Shown one piece after another: positions 46,638-58,017 of a stretch of DNA of 64,000 bases. Source of the stretch: Verrucomicrobia bacterium CG1_02_43_26 (GTDB lineage: Bacteria > Verrucomicrobiota > Verrucomicrobiia > Opitutales > CG1-02-43-26); assembly GCA_001872735.1 (NCBI GenBank), contig MNWT01000016.1, forward strand, positions 99,737-163,736. The letters run 5' to 3'. Both the position numbers and the translations under genes were made by a program. The stretch's first letter is position 1, and each line of letters begins with the position of its first letter. The notes beneath the pieces are model-generated. The model saw only the letters and a program-made list of their open reading frames with translations, was not told where the DNA came from and searched no databases.

Positions 46638-48457
46638 GACAACCCCTATTCTCACGTTACACAAATCTAAATGGCTGGATAATTTGCCTCCTGTTTATCA
46701 TTATCCTAACAACTATTACCCAATATATCGCGCGCAGTCCCTTGGTGGGAGTGGATGATGCCAATATATATTTTGTATATGCTAAGAACTTTGTTAATGG
46801 GCATGGCTTTGTCTATAACATCGGCAGTGAGCATGTTGAAGGATTCTCCGCCACCTTATGGGTATTTGTCTGCGCCCTAGGCTTTTTAATAACGGATAAC
46901 CCCGAGTTTTTAATTCTGTGTTTTAATGTCGTTTGCGTAACAATACTCGTTTTTGCCTACCTGCATTTTTTCAAAACCAAACTTGTAAACCTTTTTCACG
47001 ACAAGCCATTCACGTTTAAAATTTTATTCTGGGGATTTTTATTCACGCTTATATTTGAACTTCCTTTTTGGTTCTGGACAACCATATCGCTGATGGAACC
47101 TGCTTTGTGGGCTCTCATCATCAATGGATCCATGCTCGCACTTCTTCACTTTATTCATTTAGACGAAAAAGATCAGATCTCCAAAATAAAAAACTACGCG
47201 TGGGGATGCTCGTTACTGATTATATTCGTTGTGCTAGGACGCCCGGAAGGGATGGCTTGGGGATTGATTATTCCAACTTTGTTTTTGGCTAACGTATTTT
47301 TTGTTAAAAACAGAAGCAAAGGACAACTCGCATGGTGTCTATTACCTTTCGTATCTTATTTAGTAACAACCGGAATTTTAGTCAGTTGGCGAGTGTATTA
47401 CTTCGGGTACCCGCTACCTAACCCTTACTACGCAAAGGTTTCTTCGGATATTTGGTACAATATAAACAATGGGCTCTTGTATCTTCTTGATTTTGTTCAG
47501 GGGAATTATTACATTCCGTTGGTTATTTTATTTTTAAATTTGTGGGGTTGGCTTTATGTTTACAAGCGCTTTAAGCATAGCGGTGAATTAGCTGCCATCG
47601 ATCGCGCGTATTTAACGCTCTCCTGCTTTCTCTTTTGCCCTATCGCTTTCAACATATATAAAGGGGGCGATCATTTTGAGGGCTATCGCTTCTTGCAAAC
47701 AATATGGCCCATGCTTTTCTTGGCCTTTGTATACTTTGTTGCCCTTTCTAAACAAACGGTGGATCGAACCGTATTATTTTCTCTAGGGCGCTTGAGGCCA
47801 TACGTGTACGGTTTTCTCATCGGGCTTTTTTTCATGGCCGGTGTCCATGTTTGGGTAAATTGGTATGAGCGTAACCCTTTTATTATACGATTGTCTCAAC
47901 AAGGTCGTGTTGCGGGTGTCTTTCTTGAAAACTTGTTTAAAGACCGGAAAGCGGGTTTGCCAACGCTAGGGATTATTCCCGCCGGGGGTTATAAGTACGG
48001 GTACAGCGGGATGGTGTATGATTTAATTGGATTGAATCTTACGTCTATCGCGCATAATGGCGCTTCCCACACGGGCGAATGGCACCATGCAGCTTTTGAG
48101 CAAAAGGATTTCTATCGGCTAAAGCCCGATATACTCTCCCCACGCATTGTTATCGGCGAACCAAAGACATGGAATATCGCGGTAACTGAAAAGTTTTTTG
48201 TGAATCGCTATTTAAAGAATTTGGCTTTGTATAAGCGTTTCTGGGATAACTACCGTTTTGTCTTTATTCAGAACAAGAATATGCAAGCGAGCTACAACAC
48301 ATCTGATATCACCGGAGCATTTGGTGTCATGGTTTTCTTGAAGAACGATTTGTACGAAGAACTTAAGAAACGCGATGACGTTCTGATGTCGAACATAAAC
48401 GTCATCTTCCCCGAGGGACTGTATATGGAAGATCCGGTACCCGAAATTAGCCAATAA
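46634..48457 (+). CDS. Multi-pass membrane protein, GT-C glycosyltransferase-like
   Basis: A 607-residue protein with about ten hydrophobic segments. Near the N-terminus GVDDANIYFVYAKNFVNG and HVEGFSATLW match the first periplasmic loop of polyprenyl-linked GT-C glycosyltransferases, in which paired acidic residues (DD here) are catalytic. The C-terminal ~170 residues form a soluble domain. It overlaps the M16 gene by four bases and converges with mutS, three bases away. A role in modifying cell-surface glycans is likely; the substrate is unknown. Confidence 0.72.
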   Translation: MRQPLFSRYTNLNGWIICLLFIIILTTITQYIARSPLVGVDDANIYFVYAKNFVNGHGFVYNIGSEHVEGFSATLWVFVCALGFLITDNPEFLILCFNVVCVTILVFAYLHFFKTKLVNLFHDKPFTFKILFWGFLFTLIFELPFWFWTTISLMEPALWALIINGSMLALLHFIHLDEKDQISKIKNYAWGCSLLIIFVVLGRPEGMAWGLIIPTLFLANVFFVKNRSKGQLAWCLLPFVSYLVTTGILVSWRVYYFGYPLPNPYYAKVSSDIWYNINNGLLYLLDFVQGNYYIPLVILFLNLWGWLYVYKRFKHSGELAAIDRAYLTLSCFLFCPIAFNIYKGGDHFEGYRFLQTIWPMLFLAFVYFVALSKQTVDRTVLFSLGRLRPYVYGFLIGLFFMAGVHVWVNWYERNPFIIRLSQQGRVAGVFLENLFKDRKAGLPTLGIIPAGGYKYGYSGMVYDLIGLNLTSIAHNGASHTGEWHHAAFEQKDFYRLKPDILSPRIVIGEPKTWNIAVTEKFFVNRYLKNLALYKRFWDNYRFVFIQNKNMQASYNTSDITGAFGVMVFLKNDLYEELKKRDDVLMSNINVIFPEGLYMEDPVPEISQ

Positions 48458-48460
48458 GAG

Positions 48461-51049
48461 CTAGTCCATAAACAAATTGAGCTGCTGTTGAGAGGACGCT
48501 TCTTCCTCGACAGCGCTTTGTTTTATTAAAACACGATCTTTACGATAAGGTGTTTTTTTAAGATGCTGGCGAAGGCTCACACCTTCATTTTCTAATTCAG
48601 CAAGTACTTCGTTGGCACGGTCAATAACGGATTTCGGAAGACCGGCAAGACGAGCCACCTGTATACCGTAAGACTTATCCGCCGCACCGGGGATGACTTG
48701 CCTTACAAAAATAATTTCATCATTCCACTCTTTAACCGAAACAGAGAAGTTACGTAAACGGGGAAGTGAGCTTTCCAGCTGTGGCAGTTCATGATAATGG
48801 GTAGCAAAGAGTGTACGAGGACCCTCTGCCTCATTACTATGTAGGTGCTCAACCACTGCCCATGCGATGCTCAAGCCATCATAAGTGCTGGTACCTCGGC
48901 CAATTTCATCCAGAATGATGAGGCTTCGATTCGTGCAGTTGTTTAAAATATTAGCCGTTTCGTTCATTTCGACCATAAATGTGGAATTGCCACGGGAAAG
49001 TTCATCACTGGCACCAACTCGGGAAAAAATCCTATCTACAATACCAATGCGGCATTCGCTTGCGGGAACCCATGAACCTATTTGCGCCATAAGCGTAATC
49101 AAAGCAACCTGGCGAATATAAGTGGATTTACCGGCCATATTTGGCCCTGTGATAACAGCAATTTGATCCTGAGAAGCGCTTAAATAAGTATCATTAGGTA
49201 CAAATTTATGGCTGCCACCCAAGCCAAGACGAGTCTTACTGAGCATCTGCTCAATAACAGGGTGTCGTCCTTGTTTGATATCAAGCGCATCGCTTTCATC
49301 CAACATGGGGCAACAATAATCCCAGTCTCGCGCAACTTGAGCCCAACCGGTAAACAAATCTATTTCGGCGAGCGCTTCAGCTGTTTCTGCCAATTTGCTG
49401 CTGTGTTCAAGCACTTGAGCGAGCAGTTCATCATACAAAGCCTCTTCGCAGCGCAACGCCTTTTCCTCTGCTTCCAAAATTTCTTTTTCCTTGGCTTTAA
49501 GTTCCTCGGTGTAATAACGCTCGGCATTAGTCATGGTTTGTTTACGGACATAATGACTGGGCACGCGATCGATATTCGATTTCGTGACCTCGATAAAATA
49601 GCCGAAGGACCCGTTATATTTAACGCGAAGATTCTTGATACCGCTTGCTGATTGCTGCTGATGTTCAAATTCGGTAAGCCAGTTTTTGCTATTATGGGTC
49701 AGATCCAGCAAACGATCCAACTCTTTGTCATATCCCTTTTTGATCACTCCGCCTTCCTGCAGTTTCGTAGGCAGCTCTTCATTTAAAGCGCTTATTAGCA
49801 AATCGCACAATGCTTCAAATGTCGTGATTTGATTAGCCAGAGCTCGAACGCTCATTCCTTCAAATTCAGTCAATAACCTATAGATATCCGGCAACAAAGC
49901 TATCGTATCACGAATGCCCGCAAGCTCACGCGGATTACGAGAACGGTTTTGGAGTCGTGTCAAAATACGAGTAATATCTCTTAATTGAGCCAGCTGTTCT
50001 CGGAGTTGCTCGGCTAACGAAACTTCTTCCACAAATTCACCGACACAATTTTGCCTGCGTTTTAATTCAAGGATATCAATAGCCGGAGTCGCTAAAAATT
50101 GTTCCAATAAGCGGGCTCCAGCTGCCGTCACCGTGGCATCCATTGCCTGAATCAGTGAGCCTTCGCGAGTATTTTGACTGGAAGAAAATATTTCCAGATT
50201 ACGTAGTGTAGCAGGATCCAGGATTAAAGAGCGCTCGCTCTTATATTCACGTATACTAAATAAATTTCTTGGGCGGCTACATAAGCTCTCTGTAGCATAA
50301 TAGACTAAAGCGCCCGCGGCTCCTAAAGCATTATGCTTATGTGCTATGCCAAAGCCATCTAGGCCTAGAACACCTAATGTTTCGATGACAGTACGCGCGC
50401 CACTAACAAGGTCAAACTGGAAGTCAGCCACATGGGAAATTACCCTTTCTTGAGAAAAGTAATTAAACTTCTCCATAAAATCCTCACGCCATGCATCAGA
50501 CTCCCAACTTTTGTGCGCCCATTCAGGCAGAACAATCTCCTGAGGGTCAATTGAATAAAATACGGAAAGAAGATTATCGTAATTCTTATCCGAAGCGATT
50601 TGAAAGTCGCCGGTAGATAAGTCGAGCCAAGCTGCCTGCAGCTCTTGATCAACAAACGTGATCGCAAGCATATAATTATTACGAGAGGCTTCTAATTGAG
50701 AGGATTCAATACGTGTGCCTGGTGTTAGCATACGGGTAACTTCCCGTTTCACAAGCTTACCAGGTTGTGGTGAATCGACCTGATCGCAAATAGCTACTTT
50801 TTTACCCATGGCGAGAAGCTTATTAACATAAGTTTCGGCAGCATGGTAAGGGATCCCGGCCATCGGATTTCCGTTACGATGAGTTAATGTGAGACCAAGC
50901 AGTGATGATGCCTCCTTTGCATCCTCCAAAAAGAGCTCATAAAAGTCTCCCAAACGAAAAAGAAGGAAAGTGGCAGCAGGTAATGCCTCTCGAATAGAGA
51001 GGTATTGCTGCATCATAGGCGTAAGTGTACTATTATTCTCTTTTATCAT
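48461..51049 (-). CDS. mutS: DNA mismatch repair protein MutS
   Basis: Recognises mismatches and recruits MutL. The N-terminal mismatch-binding motif FLLFRLGDFYELF (with Phe and Glu of the F-x-E reader), Walker A GPNMAGKST, and IILDEIGRGTSTYDG followed by TLFATHYHEL are all present. I start at the ATG complementary to 51047-51049, giving 862 residues. The frame is open for 49 more codons upstream, but these do not resemble MutS. mutL is not in the window. Confidence 0.97.
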   Translation of the reverse strand: MIKENNSTLTPMMQQYLSIREALPAATFLLFRLGDFYELFLEDAKEASSLLGLTLTHRNGNPMAGIPYHAAETYVNKLLAMGKKVAICDQVDSPQPGKLVKREVTRMLTPGTRIESSQLEASRNNYMLAITFVDQELQAAWLDLSTGDFQIASDKNYDNLLSVFYSIDPQEIVLPEWAHKSWESDAWREDFMEKFNYFSQERVISHVADFQFDLVSGARTVIETLGVLGLDGFGIAHKHNALGAAGALVYYATESLCSRPRNLFSIREYKSERSLILDPATLRNLEIFSSSQNTREGSLIQAMDATVTAAGARLLEQFLATPAIDILELKRRQNCVGEFVEEVSLAEQLREQLAQLRDITRILTRLQNRSRNPRELAGIRDTIALLPDIYRLLTEFEGMSVRALANQITTFEALCDLLISALNEELPTKLQEGGVIKKGYDKELDRLLDLTHNSKNWLTEFEHQQQSASGIKNLRVKYNGSFGYFIEVTKSNIDRVPSHYVRKQTMTNAERYYTEELKAKEKEILEAEEKALRCEEALYDELLAQVLEHSSKLAETAEALAEIDLFTGWAQVARDWDYCCPMLDESDALDIKQGRHPVIEQMLSKTRLGLGGSHKFVPNDTYLSASQDQIAVITGPNMAGKSTYIRQVALITLMAQIGSWVPASECRIGIVDRIFSRVGASDELSRGNSTFMVEMNETANILNNCTNRSLIILDEIGRGTSTYDGLSIAWAVVEHLHSNEAEGPRTLFATHYHELPQLESSLPRLRNFSVSVKEWNDEIIFVRQVIPGAADKSYGIQVARLAGLPKSVIDRANEVLAELENEGVSLRQHLKKTPYRKDRVLIKQSAVEEEASSQQQLNLFMD

Positions 51050-51564
51050 AATCAGATGACACCCGTGAAATTTAATTACACATATGCGCATTTGCAATAA
51101 TGGAATGGCTATTGCCTTGCCCAAGCCTCCAGGAAAACCTGCTAAGCCATACGTTTGGCTGTCGTTTGAACTTAGAGATCGGTAATATATAACCATAGGG
51201 TCCCCAAAAATAGAAACGATATGTGATGAATAAATGCGTGGCCTTCGAAGCCAAGCAACAGATATTAGTAGAGGTAGCTTTCATTATACAAACAATAGTT
51301 TGATGGGTTAACGTTGATCAGTAGGTTGGGTATTCTTTGAATGAGGAAATTCAAAGGCCAAGATTGTAATATAATAATTTCATAACAGTCAATTATTTTC
51401 TGTAAAAAAACTAATAAAAAAGCCTATTATCGTGTTTTAATTTTACAAAAGCGCCAATTTCAGGCAAACTATGCTCAGCTCTCATTCCTACTGTCCAAAA
51501 TTATTTACTTTTCTATAGTTGTTGGCGTGTGGCATAGTTAATTTTTCCTAGAACTGATTTTTGA
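51050..51564. other. 515-base gap between mutS and the HtrA-like gene
   Basis: This is the longest non-coding stretch and should hold divergent promoters. I see one clean inverted repeat: CTTTGAAT (51335-51342), six bases, ATTCAAAG (51349-51356), which could be an operator. No RNA gene, riboswitch or recognisable protein remnant is visible; short open frames here do not resemble known proteins. Confidence 0.5.
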
Positions 51565-52968
51565 ATGAAAAAGAGATCCTTGCCCTTATATTTTTTAGCC
51601 ATGCTTTTTGCGACTACGTCCTTAATGGGAAAGGAACGCGGGAAACATGTAGATAACTTTGCCAGACTCTATGATGAGCGCTTGCGATCCTGTGTTGTGG
51701 TGCAATACACGGTTAAATATTACTTAGATCAAGAAAAGAAAGTGGTGAACGGGGTTGTCATTGATAATGAAGGGACAATCGTCCTCAACAGTTTTGATAT
51801 ACCGAACAACGTTTCAATAGAGCAGCTTTCGGACTTCAAAGTATACCCTTTATGGAAGCGTTCTCAAGGGCATGAAGCCGAATATTTAGGATCTGACAAT
51901 CTCCTGGAGCTTCATTATCTGAAGGCAAAAGGAGATGTGGTGAAGGAAATGAAGTCCATTCGTGATTATAAACGCGCCACCGCCAAACAAGGCGATCCCG
52001 TGTGGGGAATCAGTGTGCTTGAATTTCAGAATGATTGCTATGAGAGTGCGCTGCATCGAAGCCAAGTGAGTTTCATTGACCATTCGCCCTACCGTGTCGG
52101 CTGGGCACAAAGCTTTGTGTGTACCGCGGGAATGCCTACGTTTAACCGAAAAGGCGAATTTGTGGGTTGGGGAATTTTACCCCTAAACTCTCCCTATCAA
52201 ATCGATATTAATGGCCAAAAGTATATGACCCAGCTGACTCCTAGTGGACGGACCGAACGTTTCTTATTTGCGGAAGACTTTTTTCACTACCTAAAGGGCG
52301 CTCCTAAAAACATAGGCGGAGATCCTATTCCCTCCATTGGTGTTATTGGAGCAGACCCCTTGAACCCGAAAGCGCTCGCATTTTTCGGGCTAGAGGAAAG
52401 TTCTGGGATTGTTATTGGCAACGTTGTGGAAAACAGCCCGGCCAGCAAATCCGGTATACTGCCCGGGGATATTATATTAGGTATCGATGGACTCCCAATA
52501 CCCTTTTTTGCCGCATCATACGCATACCCGGAGTATCTGGCTCTGCTCATTCGAGAAAAGAAAATCGGTGACAAGGTAACCTTTCAAATCTTTAGAAACC
52601 GAGAAATAAAGGATTTCGAAGTCGTTATAGAAGCTGCCGCTAAGGGCCTGAGCCAAGCGAAACGGGAATACCTGCCCGAGTACGGCATGGCACTTAGGGA
52701 GTATACCTTGGATGATGGCGTTAAGCGCAATGTATTCAAAGCGGATGCCGGAGGCGTAATTGTTGATTTTGTAAAGTATAACAGTCCCGCGGATGATGCC
52801 AGCGTTAAGCCGGGAGACTGGATTAAAAGAATAGATGACCATGAGGTTACGAATTATGCAGATGCCATAGCACTCATTCACACAGCAAAAGACGACACCA
52901 GTCGAAAGTATTTTATATTGCTTGTACAACGGGATAATGAGACAAGGGTATTGAGAATACGAAAATAA
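51565..52968 (+). CDS. HtrA/DegP-like PDZ protein with a dead protease domain
   Basis: A 467-residue protein with a signal peptide (RSLPLYFLAMLFATTSLMG), a trypsin-like N-terminal half and two PDZ domains (about 255-357 and 370-460; GIVIGNVVENSPASKSGILPGD and GGVIVDFVKYNSPADDASVKPGD). The catalytic positions look lost. Where HtrA has TNxHV this protein has LNSFDI (74-79), and the GNSGGP serine motif is replaced by CTAGMPTF (186-193). It is therefore probably a pseudoprotease or a substrate-binding protein. uracil-DNA glycosylase follows after 8 bases. Confidence 0.8.
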   Translation: MKKRSLPLYFLAMLFATTSLMGKERGKHVDNFARLYDERLRSCVVVQYTVKYYLDQEKKVVNGVVIDNEGTIVLNSFDIPNNVSIEQLSDFKVYPLWKRSQGHEAEYLGSDNLLELHYLKAKGDVVKEMKSIRDYKRATAKQGDPVWGISVLEFQNDCYESALHRSQVSFIDHSPYRVGWAQSFVCTAGMPTFNRKGEFVGWGILPLNSPYQIDINGQKYMTQLTPSGRTERFLFAEDFFHYLKGAPKNIGGDPIPSIGVIGADPLNPKALAFFGLEESSGIVIGNVVENSPASKSGILPGDIILGIDGLPIPFFAASYAYPEYLALLIREKKIGDKVTFQIFRNREIKDFEVVIEAAAKGLSQAKREYLPEYGMALREYTLDDGVKRNVFKADAGGVIVDFVKYNSPADDASVKPGDWIKRIDDHEVTNYADAIALIHTAKDDTSRKYFILLVQRDNETRVLRIRK

Positions 52969-52976
52969 AAGGGCAC

Positions 52977-53873
52977 ATGAAGCACAGTTTGGAACAATTA
53001 GTTGGCCACTTGGGCAAGTTGAAAGCGCGCGGGGCGAAATCTGTAGCAGTATCGGCCGAGACCTTGGAATCATTGCGCAGTGCGGTTTCAGGAATCAAGC
53101 ATATAGAAACGCGTACCGAAGCTGAGGAAATACCCCATACTAAGGAAGTTGCTGTCGACTTCGTAAAAAATGAGTCCCCTAAAGAGGCGAAAGAAAAGCC
53201 CGTTGAAAAAACTTTGGAGAAAATAACTGCATTTACCTTGCCGGAAGGAAGTAAACAGGAACGTTGGGAATATTTGAGAGATAGAGTGACTAATTGTCCT
53301 ATTTGTACCGCACACGTAAAGCCGGGTAAGAAAGTCGTTTTTGGTGTGGGATCGTTAGATTCAGAAATCTTTTTCTGCGGCGAAGCCCCTGGAGCGGATG
53401 AAGAAACACAAGGAGAGCCTTTTGTGGGAAAAGCCGGGCAACTATTGACAAAGATCATAGAAGCGATGGGGTTGAAGCGATCGGTTGTTTATATAAGTAA
53501 TATTATGAACTGGCGGCCAGAGATGCCGACTCCTTTTGGCAATAGACCGCCTACTCAAGAAGAAATGGAGGTCTGCCTGCCTTACTTGAAGGCTCAAATC
53601 GAAATCGTACAACCCAAAGTGATTGTAGCCTTGGGAGCTACCGCCGTAAGCGGCCTCCTGGGCGCGGCTCCAAAAAGGCGCATGGGCGATGTACGCGGCA
53701 AGTGGCTGGAATTTGAAGGCACGCCGTTAATGATCACTTTCCATCCTTCCTATTTACTACGTAATGACACCCTAAAGACGAAGAGAATGGTCTGGGAAGA
53801 CATGATGTCTGTTATGGAAAAAATTGGTATGCCGATATCCGACAAGCAGCAGCAATTCTTCTTGCAGAAGTAA
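52977..53873 (+). CDS. Family 4 uracil-DNA glycosylase
   Basis: Removes uracil from DNA. The core shows the family motif GEAPGADEETQGEPFVG and the C-terminal HPSYLLR. CPIC and the later C of EVCLPYL are cluster cysteines. The expected third cysteine, before RPP/GNR, is absent: the sequence there reads IMNWRPEMPTPFGNRPP. Some relatives, notably alphaproteobacterial ones, also have W at this place. An N-terminal extension of about 95 residues is Lys/Glu-rich and unassigned. It is probably co-transcribed with the HtrA-like gene. Confidence 0.88.
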   Translation: MKHSLEQLVGHLGKLKARGAKSVAVSAETLESLRSAVSGIKHIETRTEAEEIPHTKEVAVDFVKNESPKEAKEKPVEKTLEKITAFTLPEGSKQERWEYLRDRVTNCPICTAHVKPGKKVVFGVGSLDSEIFFCGEAPGADEETQGEPFVGKAGQLLTKIIEAMGLKRSVVYISNIMNWRPEMPTPFGNRPPTQEEMEVCLPYLKAQIEIVQPKVIVALGATAVSGLLGAAPKRRMGDVRGKWLEFEGTPLMITFHPSYLLRNDTLKTKRMVWEDMMSVMEKIGMPISDKQQQFFLQK

Positions 53874-53973
53874 GCATTGATTAATCAGTTATTGATTTCA
53901 TTGACTACAGGTAATCTTTACGGTTTAATATTTTCACTCTACTGAAAGCATTATCGCATCAACATACTACGTC

Positions 53974-54909
53974 ATGATTCATACTAAAAAATTCATTAAA
54001 ACAATACATACTAATTCTCACATTACTGATTCTGATAATAAATCACTTAATACCGAAAAAAACGAGGACAAGGATACTCGGACTATTAAGTTAATTACAA
54101 ATGAGCATAAAGTGTTCTTTCCATTGGATGTTATTTTCTACTTAAGCCAGTTTATGGGGCTTAAGAATTTCTTGCTGTTTACGAGCGTGAATCGTTCTGG
54201 TTTAGATTGCAGAAAGAAATTGAATCAATATGGGATCAATATTGCCCTTTTTGAGTCAAAAAACATAAAGAAGCTTTTAAAGCATCCCAAGCTATCTACC
54301 GAAATTCAGCTTAAGGAATTGTCATACTTATATCCCAAAAAAGGGAAACAGAAGTTTAAGCACGCAATAGCCAATCAGTTATATCTTCGCCAGATAAAAA
54401 TCCAAAGTTGTCTATGGAATACCCATTTGGGGATCACGCCTCAAAAGATTATACTTTTTAGCGATGTTGAAGAAAAAACGGAAAAAATGGTTCAACTTGA
54501 AACGATTATAAAGAATCTCAAAACCACAGGGCACTATAAATGTGATACGATTCCCCTATGTGAAGCTTTCTTAAACGGTTTAACAGAGGAAGAGGCTATT
54601 AAAGTCGCTACAGTAATGGAAAAATATCCCAATCATGATATAAATTACAAAATGGTCACTGAACTCAGTCACCTTTCAGAAGAAGCCATAGATCAGATCC
54701 TTATCAAAGGAGCATCTGTTTTCTGGAAGAATGTTAATCACTACACAATTAAGCTGATTAAAGAGTATTCCCCTGATCACGAAACAATTAAGGGTGCCGT
54801 TATTGCGCTTTGCTTGGGCGGCTTATGTCTAGCGGGCAGCACCTCTCAATACTGGCTTTCGGTACAGTACCCAGAATTGAATTCAGCATACTTCTACCCG
54901 CTCGCGTAA
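53974..54909 (+). CDS. F-box-like protein, unknown function
   Basis: A 311-residue AT-rich protein. Residues about 49-76 (FPLDVIFYLSQFMGLKNF then LLFTSVNR) follow the F-box pattern L-P-x-(D/E)-(V/I)-x4-L-x2-(F/L)-x3-(D/N)-(F/L)-x5-V-(N/C)-(R/K). In eukaryotes this motif recruits target proteins to SCF ubiquitin ligases, and bacterial effectors have borrowed it. The remainder is helical, with a C-terminal hydrophobic stretch (VIALCLGGLCLAG, about 276-290). It stands alone between the glycosylase and lipA. The F-box match is by eye and needs a profile search. Confidence 0.6.
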   Translation: MIHTKKFIKTIHTNSHITDSDNKSLNTEKNEDKDTRTIKLITNEHKVFFPLDVIFYLSQFMGLKNFLLFTSVNRSGLDCRKKLNQYGINIALFESKNIKKLLKHPKLSTEIQLKELSYLYPKKGKQKFKHAIANQLYLRQIKIQSCLWNTHLGITPQKIILFSDVEEKTEKMVQLETIIKNLKTTGHYKCDTIPLCEAFLNGLTEEEAIKVATVMEKYPNHDINYKMVTELSHLSEEAIDQILIKGASVFWKNVNHYTIKLIKEYSPDHETIKGAVIALCLGGLCLAGSTSQYWLSVQYPELNSAYFYPLA

Positions 54910-54928
54910 ACTAAATAAAGTTGTGTCC

Positions 54929-54959
54929 TTGACGTTGTGGGCATTCAACGTATTATAAT
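54929..54959 (+). promoter_or_regulatory. Probable sigma70-type promoter of lipA
   Basis: TTGACG at 54929-54934 is followed by two possible -10 elements: TATTAT at 54951-54956 (spacer 16) and TATAAT at 54954-54959 (spacer 19). The gap to the lipA ATG is about 50 bases. Confidence 0.6.
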
Positions 54960-55012
54960 TATGGGTAGCTTCGGGAGTATACCTGACACAATTAAGCCAA
55001 ATCTTATTTCAC

Positions 55013-55918
55013 ATGGATAATAAAGACCAGATGACGCAAAAGAAGCCGGATTGGCTGCGCGCAAAACTACCCTCTAGCCCGGAATACAAGTCTGTCAGAA
55101 AACTCGTTGATGATAATGAGCTGCATACCGTTTGCCAAAGTGCTCAGTGCCCAAATATGGGAGAGTGTTGGTCTCGCGGAACCGCAACCGTGATGATTTT
55201 AGGGAACGTGTGTACCCGCTCTTGTACTTTTTGTGCCATTCAGACAGGTCGGCCAGGGACCGTAGACATCGGAGAGCCAGCCAGAGTCGCAGACGCAGTT
55301 GCAAAAATGGGGCTTAAGCACACCGTTGTTACCTCTGTTGCACGTGACGATTTAAAAGACGGTGGAGCTTCTATATGGGCTGCTACGATACGCGCGATTC
55401 GTTTTCGCTGCCCGAACACCGCAGTGGAAGTGTTGATTCCAGACTTCCAGGGCAAATCGGAGCAGATGGATATCGTTCTTGCCGCAAAGCCTGACATTTT
55501 AAACCACAACATGGAAACGGTAAAGCGTTTGCAGAGGCCCATTCGGAAAACAGCTACCTATGATAGAACCCTGTGGGTACTTGATTACGCCAAGAAAAAG
55601 GGCTTTGTGACCAAATCTGGCATTATGTTGGGCATGGGGGAACAGAAAGAAGAAATCGCAGAAACTTTGCGGGACTTGCGTAGTATTGGCGTAGATATCA
55701 TTACCATTGGCCAATATTTGCGCCCTTCGGAAAAGCATACCCCGATTGATCGCTGGGTGACGCCAGAAGAGTTTAATGAATGGAAGGAGTATGGCCTTTC
55801 CATTGGAATTGGTGTGATTGAGTCTGGCCCGTTGGTGCGTTCCTCATATCACGCGGAAGAACAATCTGAAGCTTATGGGCTGACAGGATCTCGTGTGCGT
55901 ACAGATCAGGCTATATAG
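55013..55918 (+). CDS. lipA: Lipoyl synthase
   Basis: Radical-SAM enzyme inserting two sulfurs into octanoyl groups on lipoyl proteins. The auxiliary cluster motif C-x4-C-x5-C appears as CQSAQCPNMGEC and the radical-SAM motif C-x3-C-x2-C as CTRSCTFC. RSSYHAEEQ near the C-terminus supplies the conserved Arg-Ser-Ser ligand. Length 301 is normal. No Shine-Dalgarno precedes the ATG. lipB is not in the window. Confidence 0.97.
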   Translation: MDNKDQMTQKKPDWLRAKLPSSPEYKSVRKLVDDNELHTVCQSAQCPNMGECWSRGTATVMILGNVCTRSCTFCAIQTGRPGTVDIGEPARVADAVAKMGLKHTVVTSVARDDLKDGGASIWAATIRAIRFRCPNTAVEVLIPDFQGKSEQMDIVLAAKPDILNHNMETVKRLQRPIRKTATYDRTLWVLDYAKKKGFVTKSGIMLGMGEQKEEIAETLRDLRSIGVDIITIGQYLRPSEKHTPIDRWVTPEEFNEWKEYGLSIGIGVIESGPLVRSSYHAEEQSEAYGLTGSRVRTDQAI

Positions 55919-55962
55919 ACCCCTTTTTATTTTTTTATTATCGATTCTATTGTATTATTTAA

Positions 55963-57822
<1,860 letters not shown>

Positions 57823-57844
57823 GCGTTAATATCTATTCAATAAG

Positions 57845-58005
57845 ATGGCGATATACTGCTGCAACCCGTTGTTACTATTCCCGCAAGAGAAATGTGGTTA
57901 TATGAAAATGAGGCTGCCAATCGTTCCGTTGATCGAGGCCTTAAAGAGGCTGGCGAGGGCAAGGCTAAATACTTGGGCTCCTTTGCAAAATACGCAAAAG
58001 ACTAA
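57845..58005 (+). pseudogene. Antitoxin remnant of a type II toxin-antitoxin pair
   Basis: The frame ending at the TAA 58003-58005 reads ILLQPVVTIPAREMWLYENE followed by ANRSVDRGLKEAGEGK and then GSFAKYAKD. I recall this as the pattern of a small antitoxin family encoded beside RelE/ParE-like toxins. This frame has no proper start: it is preceded by a stop at 57841. The ATG at 57845 is out of frame by one base, as if a single base was lost just after it. An internal CTG or ATG start is possible. It lies 12 bases before the toxin remnant. Confidence 0.65.
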
Positions 58006-58017
58006 TATAGCCACCAC

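Noticed and set aside
51050..51196. N-terminal extension of mutS by 49 codons
   Set aside because: The frame is open but the residues do not resemble MutS, and the ATG at 51049 gives the normal MutS beginning.
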